Below are positions 60,728 to 64,000 of a DNA stretch of 64,000 bases, one piece after another. A program made the position numbers and the translations under genes. Every line of letters starts with the position of its first letter. Position 1 is the first letter of the stretch. The DNA is taken from assembly GCF_000974485.1 (NCBI RefSeq), contig NZ_BBOM01000007.1, positions 124,001-188,000 on the forward strand, written 5' to 3'. Below the pieces are notes generated by a model. That model saw nothing but the letters and a program-made list of their open reading frames with translations, was not told where the DNA came from and did not search any database. Source of the stretch: Streptomyces sp. NBRC 109706 (GTDB lineage Bacteria; Actinomycetota; Actinomycetes; Streptomycetales; Streptomycetaceae).

Positions 60728-62185
60728 TCACACCGGGATGTGCCGGGGCGGCGGCAACGGGGCGACGGCGCGCGGTTCGGGGCCCCCCGTCTCCTGGGCG
60801 CCCCGCGCACCCCGCGCCCCCTGGGAGCCCTGCGCCTCCGGCTGGGCCCCGGCGCCGAAGGTGGTGAACGCGGTCCGCTCCGGCAGCGGGTAACGCGCCT
60901 CGCCGGTCAGCGCGTTGAGGATGGTGGCGCTGCGGTGCGCGATCAGCCCGAGGTCGGGCGCGCCGACGCCATGGGTGTGCCGTTCCGCGTTCTGGACGTA
61001 GATGCCGCCGGTGATCTCCGGGTCGAGCACCAGCCGGTAGTCCCTGGTGACCAGGGGCCGGCCGGCGGCGTCGGTGCGGATGTCGGCGTCGAGACCGGCC
61101 AGCACCGAGCCCAGGGGACGCTCCCGGTACCCGGTGGCCAGCACCACCGCGTTGGTGAGCAACCGGCTGCGGCCGCCGTCGGGTTGGTGGTCGAGGTGCA
61201 GCTCCAGCTGGTGGGCGCCGATCCGGCCCGCCGTGCGCACCCCGACGCCCGGGGTGAGCACCACGTCCGGCCAGCCCCCGGCCACCGAGCGCCGGTACAG
61301 CTCCTCATGGATGGCGGCCAACGTGTCCGCGTCGATCGCCTTGTACAACTGCCACTGCCTGGACAGGAGTTGGTCGCGGGTCTGCTCGGGCAGCGCGTGG
61401 AAGTAGCGGGTGTAGTCCGGGGTGAAGTGCTCCAGGCCCAGCTTGCTGTACTCCATCGGCGAGAACGCCGGGCTGCGGCTGATCCAGTGCAGCCGCTCGG
61501 CGCCGGCCGGCCGGTGCCGCAGCAGGTCGAGAAAGACCTCGGCGCCCGACTGGCCGCCGCCGATCACCGTGACATGCCCGGCGGCCAGCAGTCGGTCGCG
61601 GTGCTCCAGGTATCCGGCGGAGTGGATCACGGGCGCGGTGGCCGACGCGTCGATGAGCGGGCGCAGCTGCTCGGGGACATGGGGCGCAGTGCCGATGCCC
61701 AGGGCCAGGTTGCGGGCGTGCACCCGGCCGGTGGCCCCGCCCTCGTCGGGGCGGCCGAGCGGGGTGAGGTCGATGTCGAAGACGGCGTGCTCGGCGTTCC
61801 AGCGGACGGCGTCCACCCGGTGGTGGAAGTGGAGCGCGGGAAGCTGCTCGCTGACCCAGCGGCAGTAGTCGTCGTACTCGGCGCGGGAGCTGTGGAAGCG
61901 TTCGGCGAAGTAGAAGGGGAAGAGCCGCCGTTGGTGCCTGAGGTAGTTGAGGAAGCTCCAGACGCTCGTCGGGTCGGCGAGGGTCACCAGATCGGCGAGG
62001 AAGGGGACCTGGAGCGTGGTGCCCTCGATCAGCAGACCGGGGTGCCAGCGGAAGTCGGGGCGCTGCTCGTACCAGGCGGTGCGCAGATCGGGTTGGTCGT
62101 CGGCGAGTGCGGCCAGCGAGAGGTTGGCGGGCCCGATGCCGACGCCGACGAGGTCCAGGGGGTAGCGGGGGTCAGCGGCGGTCAC
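60728..62185 (-). CDS. Siderophore lysine/ornithine N-monooxygenase
   Basis: Flavin enzyme that N-hydroxylates the amino group of lysine, ornithine or a diamine in hydroxamate siderophore biosynthesis (IucD/SidA/DesB family). The 485-aa protein has the FAD motif GVGIGPANLSLAAL, the NADPH motif VIGGGQSGAEVF and the later ATGYRE. VPFLADLVTL-type and PTSVWSFLNYL segments match the family. A Gln/Gly/Ala/Arg-rich tail of about 40 residues ends the protein. It follows the decarboxylase gene by 89 bp in the same direction, the usual desA-desB order. Confidence 0.92.
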   Translation of the reverse strand: MTAADPRYPLDLVGVGIGPANLSLAALADDQPDLRTAWYEQRPDFRWHPGLLIEGTTLQVPFLADLVTLADPTSVWSFLNYLRHQRRLFPFYFAERFHSSRAEYDDYCRWVSEQLPALHFHHRVDAVRWNAEHAVFDIDLTPLGRPDEGGATGRVHARNLALGIGTAPHVPEQLRPLIDASATAPVIHSAGYLEHRDRLLAAGHVTVIGGGQSGAEVFLDLLRHRPAGAERLHWISRSPAFSPMEYSKLGLEHFTPDYTRYFHALPEQTRDQLLSRQWQLYKAIDADTLAAIHEELYRRSVAGGWPDVVLTPGVGVRTAGRIGAHQLELHLDHQPDGGRSRLLTNAVVLATGYRERPLGSVLAGLDADIRTDAAGRPLVTRDYRLVLDPEITGGIYVQNAERHTHGVGAPDLGLIAHRSATILNALTGEARYPLPERTAFTTFGAGAQPEAQGSQGARGARGAQETGGPEPRAVAPLPPPRHIPV

Positions 62186-62274
62186 GGGCTGCTTCCTTCT
62201 TGGGGTCGGTCACGGGTGGTTGTGTGGTCGGGCGAGCGGTCGGGGACGGGTCGGACCCGTGGTCGGGCAGGGAG

Positions 62275-63741
62275 TCAGGGACGGGGGGTCAGGGGGGTGA
62301 CGGCGGGTCCCGGCGGAGGGGCGGGCTCGGCCGCCTGCTCGAGGACCAGCTTGAGCAGGGCGACCAGATCGCTCTCCTGCACTCCCGGGTTGAGCAGGGT
62401 GGCCTTCAACCACAGCGTGCGCCGGCCCCGTTCGTCCTCGGCCCAGGCCCGGCCGAGCACCGCCCGGCCGTCGGCGAGGAGTTGTCGACGTACGGCGGCG
62501 ACCCGCTCGTCGCCGGCCCCGGCGGGGCGGAACAGCACGGTGCTGATGGTGGGTCGGGCGTGCAGCCGCAGTCCCGGCTCGGCGTCGACCAGCTCGGCCA
62601 GCCGGTGGGCGGCGGCGTAGGTGTCCTCGATCAACCGGGCCAGACCGGCGCGGCCGAGGGCGCGCAGGGTGACCGCGATCTTGAGCACATCGGCCCTGCG
62701 GGTGGTGCGCAGCGAGCGTCCCAGCAGGTCGGGCAGCCCGGCCTCGGTGTCGTCGTCGGCGTTGAGGTAGTCCGCCTGGTAGCCGAGCGGTAACAGGGTG
62801 GCCCGGTCGGGGACGGTGAGCAGCCCGGCGGCGATCGGCTGCCAGCCGAGCTTGTGCAGGTCGAGGGTGACCGTGTCGGCCCGCTCCAGGCCGGCGAGTT
62901 GGTGCCGGTGGCGGGGGCTGAGCAGCAGCGGCCCGCCGTAGGCCGCGTCGATGTGCAGGCCGGCCGGCCGGTGGCGGCGGTGGGCACGCACCAGATCGGC
63001 GAGCGCGGGCAGCGGATCGATCGCGCCGGTGTCGGTGGTGCCGGCGGTGGCCACCACCAGGGCGTGCGCGCCCGGGGGCAGCGCCTCGACGGCGGCGTGC
63101 ACGGCGGCCGGATCCAGCACCCCGGCGGGCGTCGGCAGCACGACGGGGGGCGGCAGGCCGAGCAGCCAGGTGGCGCGGGCGGTGCTGTGGTGGGCGTTGG
63201 CGCCGCAGACCACCCGCAGCGGCGCCTCGTCCCGTTCCCTGGCCAGCAGCACGCCCAGCAGGTTGGACTCGGTGCCGCCGGTGGTGACCAGCGCGTCGGG
63301 CGCCGGGCCCGACGGGTGGACGAGCGCGGCGAGTTCGGCGGTGACCCGGGCTTCGAGGGCGGAGGCTGCGGGCGCCTGGTCCCAGGAGTCGAGCGAGGGG
63401 TTGAGCGCGCTGGCCGCCAGATCGGCGGCGGTGGCCACGGCCAGCGGCGGGCAGTGCAGATGGGCGACGCAGTGCGGGTCCGCGGGATCGGCCGCGCCCC
63501 GGGCCAGCGCCTGGACCAGGGTGCCAAGGGCCTCGTGGGCGCCGGTGCCCCGGGCCGGCAGGATCGTTCCACCGAAGCGGGCGTGCGGGGACGTGGGACC
63601 GCCGGCGGGCAGCGGCCCGCAGCGTTCGGCCGCGCCCTCGGCCAGCGCGGTCAGCACCGTCTCCAGCAGCGGGCGCAGCGCGGCGGCTCCGGAGCCGCCG
63701 CCCGCGAGCGCGGTCGGATCGGGCGGGCGAAGGGCAGGCAT
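62275..63741 (-). CDS. Group II PLP-dependent decarboxylase, siderophore-type
   Basis: A pyridoxal-phosphate decarboxylase in the DesA/glutamate-decarboxylase fold, probably acting on lysine, ornithine or 2,4-diaminobutyrate to give the diamine for the monooxygenase. The 488-aa protein has SLDSWDQAPAA, TTGGTESN, the PLP-stacking histidine region NAHHS (about 182–186), ATAGTTDTGAIDP, HIDAAYGG with D265 and the Schiff-base lysine K297 in LDLHKLGWQP. ATG 63741 follows GGAG. Its HKLGW motif differs from the HKSFF I recall for S. coelicolor DesA, so it may be a different lineage. Confidence 0.9.
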   Translation of the reverse strand: MPALRPPDPTALAGGGSGAAALRPLLETVLTALAEGAAERCGPLPAGGPTSPHARFGGTILPARGTGAHEALGTLVQALARGAADPADPHCVAHLHCPPLAVATAADLAASALNPSLDSWDQAPAASALEARVTAELAALVHPSGPAPDALVTTGGTESNLLGVLLARERDEAPLRVVCGANAHHSTARATWLLGLPPPVVLPTPAGVLDPAAVHAAVEALPPGAHALVVATAGTTDTGAIDPLPALADLVRAHRRHRPAGLHIDAAYGGPLLLSPRHRHQLAGLERADTVTLDLHKLGWQPIAAGLLTVPDRATLLPLGYQADYLNADDDTEAGLPDLLGRSLRTTRRADVLKIAVTLRALGRAGLARLIEDTYAAAHRLAELVDAEPGLRLHARPTISTVLFRPAGAGDERVAAVRRQLLADGRAVLGRAWAEDERGRRTLWLKATLLNPGVQESDLVALLKLVLEQAAEPAPPPGPAVTPLTPRP

Positions 63742-63867
63742 GGAGTACTCCAACAGGCGGCGCCGGGGGAACGTCGTGAACGCCCAAACGCTATGCGGTG
63801 CCTGCTGCCCCACCCGTCACTTCGGCTCGCTTTCCCCCGATAGAGCGAAGCGGGCCGACGCGCCACC

Positions 63868-63905
63868 CCTCGGGGGTGGTAAGGGGTGCCTAACCACCCC
63901 CGAGG
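63868..63905 (-). terminator. Hairpin terminator of the right-edge gene
   Basis: Perfect 13-bp arms (63868–63880 and 63893–63905) with a 12-nt loop lie just after the stop codon at 63911–63913. The loop and stem also contain the iron-box-like sequence. Confidence 0.65.
63880..63898 (-). promoter_or_regulatory. Candidate iron box (DmdR/IdeR site) of the siderophore genes
   Basis: Minus-strand GGTGGTTAGGCACCCCTTA matches 13 of 19 positions of TTAGGTTAGGCTCACCTAA, including GGTTAGGC. It lies about 140 bp upstream of the decarboxylase start. Iron-dependent repressors of this type control Streptomyces siderophore genes. Confidence 0.5.
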
Positions 63906-63910
63906 CGGCG

Positions 63911-64000
63911 TCAGTGGGCGGCGCGTACCCGCAGCGCGCGGCGCAGGTCGTCGAGCTGGTCGACCAGCCTGCGGCGCAGCGCCGGAGTGATGTCGCCGGC
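63911..64000 (-). CDS. C-terminal 29 codons of an unidentified gene
   Basis: The frame is open from the window edge to a TGA at 63911. The visible residues (ending AALRVRAAH-like; LRRRLVDQLDDLRRALRVRA) form one amphipathic Arg/Leu/Asp-rich helix, too short to name. A terminator hairpin follows directly, which supports a real gene end. Confidence 0.4.
   Translation of the reverse strand, partial: AGDITPALRRRLVDQLDDLRRALRVRAAH

Noticed and set aside
60728..63741. A complete desferrioxamine cluster
   Set aside because: Only the decarboxylase and monooxygenase are present; the acyltransferase and NIS synthetase are not in the window.

Overview
The window is high-GC (about 72–73 %) chromosomal DNA of a Streptomyces or very close relative. 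The evidence is GTG-rich starts, codon use, WhiA, an actinobacterial OpcA, an ANTAR regulator beside a leucine tRNA, and a gene order that (from memory) follows the S. coelicolor core from ctaB (SCO1934) to pyk (SCO2014). I see no IS element, prophage, CRISPR array or rRNA. The window is conserved core with a few accessory insertions.

Layout. 1–13.7 kb is central carbon metabolism: ctaB (cut by the left edge), then a tkt-tal-zwf-opcA-pgl pentose-phosphate operon on the plus strand, then pgi, an RbpA-like gene, secG, tpiA, pgk and gap on the minus strand. 13.8–18.8 kb is the whiA-yvcK-rapZ-uvrC block. 18.9–31 kb holds a metallo-hydrolase, a mycothiol-type enzyme, uvrA, a secreted phosphodiester glycosidase/phosphoesterase fusion, uvrB, a secreted glycerophosphodiesterase and ogt. 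31–39.3 kb is a mosaic of small or poorly known genes: an M23 peptidase, a PIG-L deacetylase, a DnaQ-type exonuclease, a PemK/MazF-like protein, a kinase relic, a FUSC-like membrane protein and a small protein ending in an amyloid-signalling-type motif. 39.3–50.2 kb carries coaE, a PAC2 protein, rpsA, a lytic transglycosylase, polA, a YdeP/FdhF-like molybdoenzyme and a hotdog thioesterase. 50.6–56.7 kb has tandem zinc-ribbon miniproteins and a complete livKHMGF amino-acid ABC transporter. 57–60.5 kb has the ANTAR regulator, tRNA-Leu(CAA), a DUF6807 gene with a LacI-type operator, and pyk. The right end is a decarboxylase/N-monooxygenase siderophore pair, then the last 29 codons of an unidentified gene.

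The most informative non-coding signal is a repeated promoter, TTGTCAGTG-N8-TANNNT. It lies upstream of uvrA, uvrB, uvrC and ogt, with weaker forms upstream of polA and the thioesterase. This is the RecA-NDp motif of the LexA-independent (PafBC) DNA-damage response. In five of the six cases the -10 hexamer ends exactly 8 nt before the start codon, which predicts leaderless mRNAs. One further copy points antisense into a gene of unknown function. Other candidate sites are an iron box, a PHO box, a LacI operator, an ECF promoter, a 20-bp palindrome at the FUSC-like gene, and a long stem-loop covering the ribosome-binding site of the phosphoesterase fusion. All site calls were made by eye.
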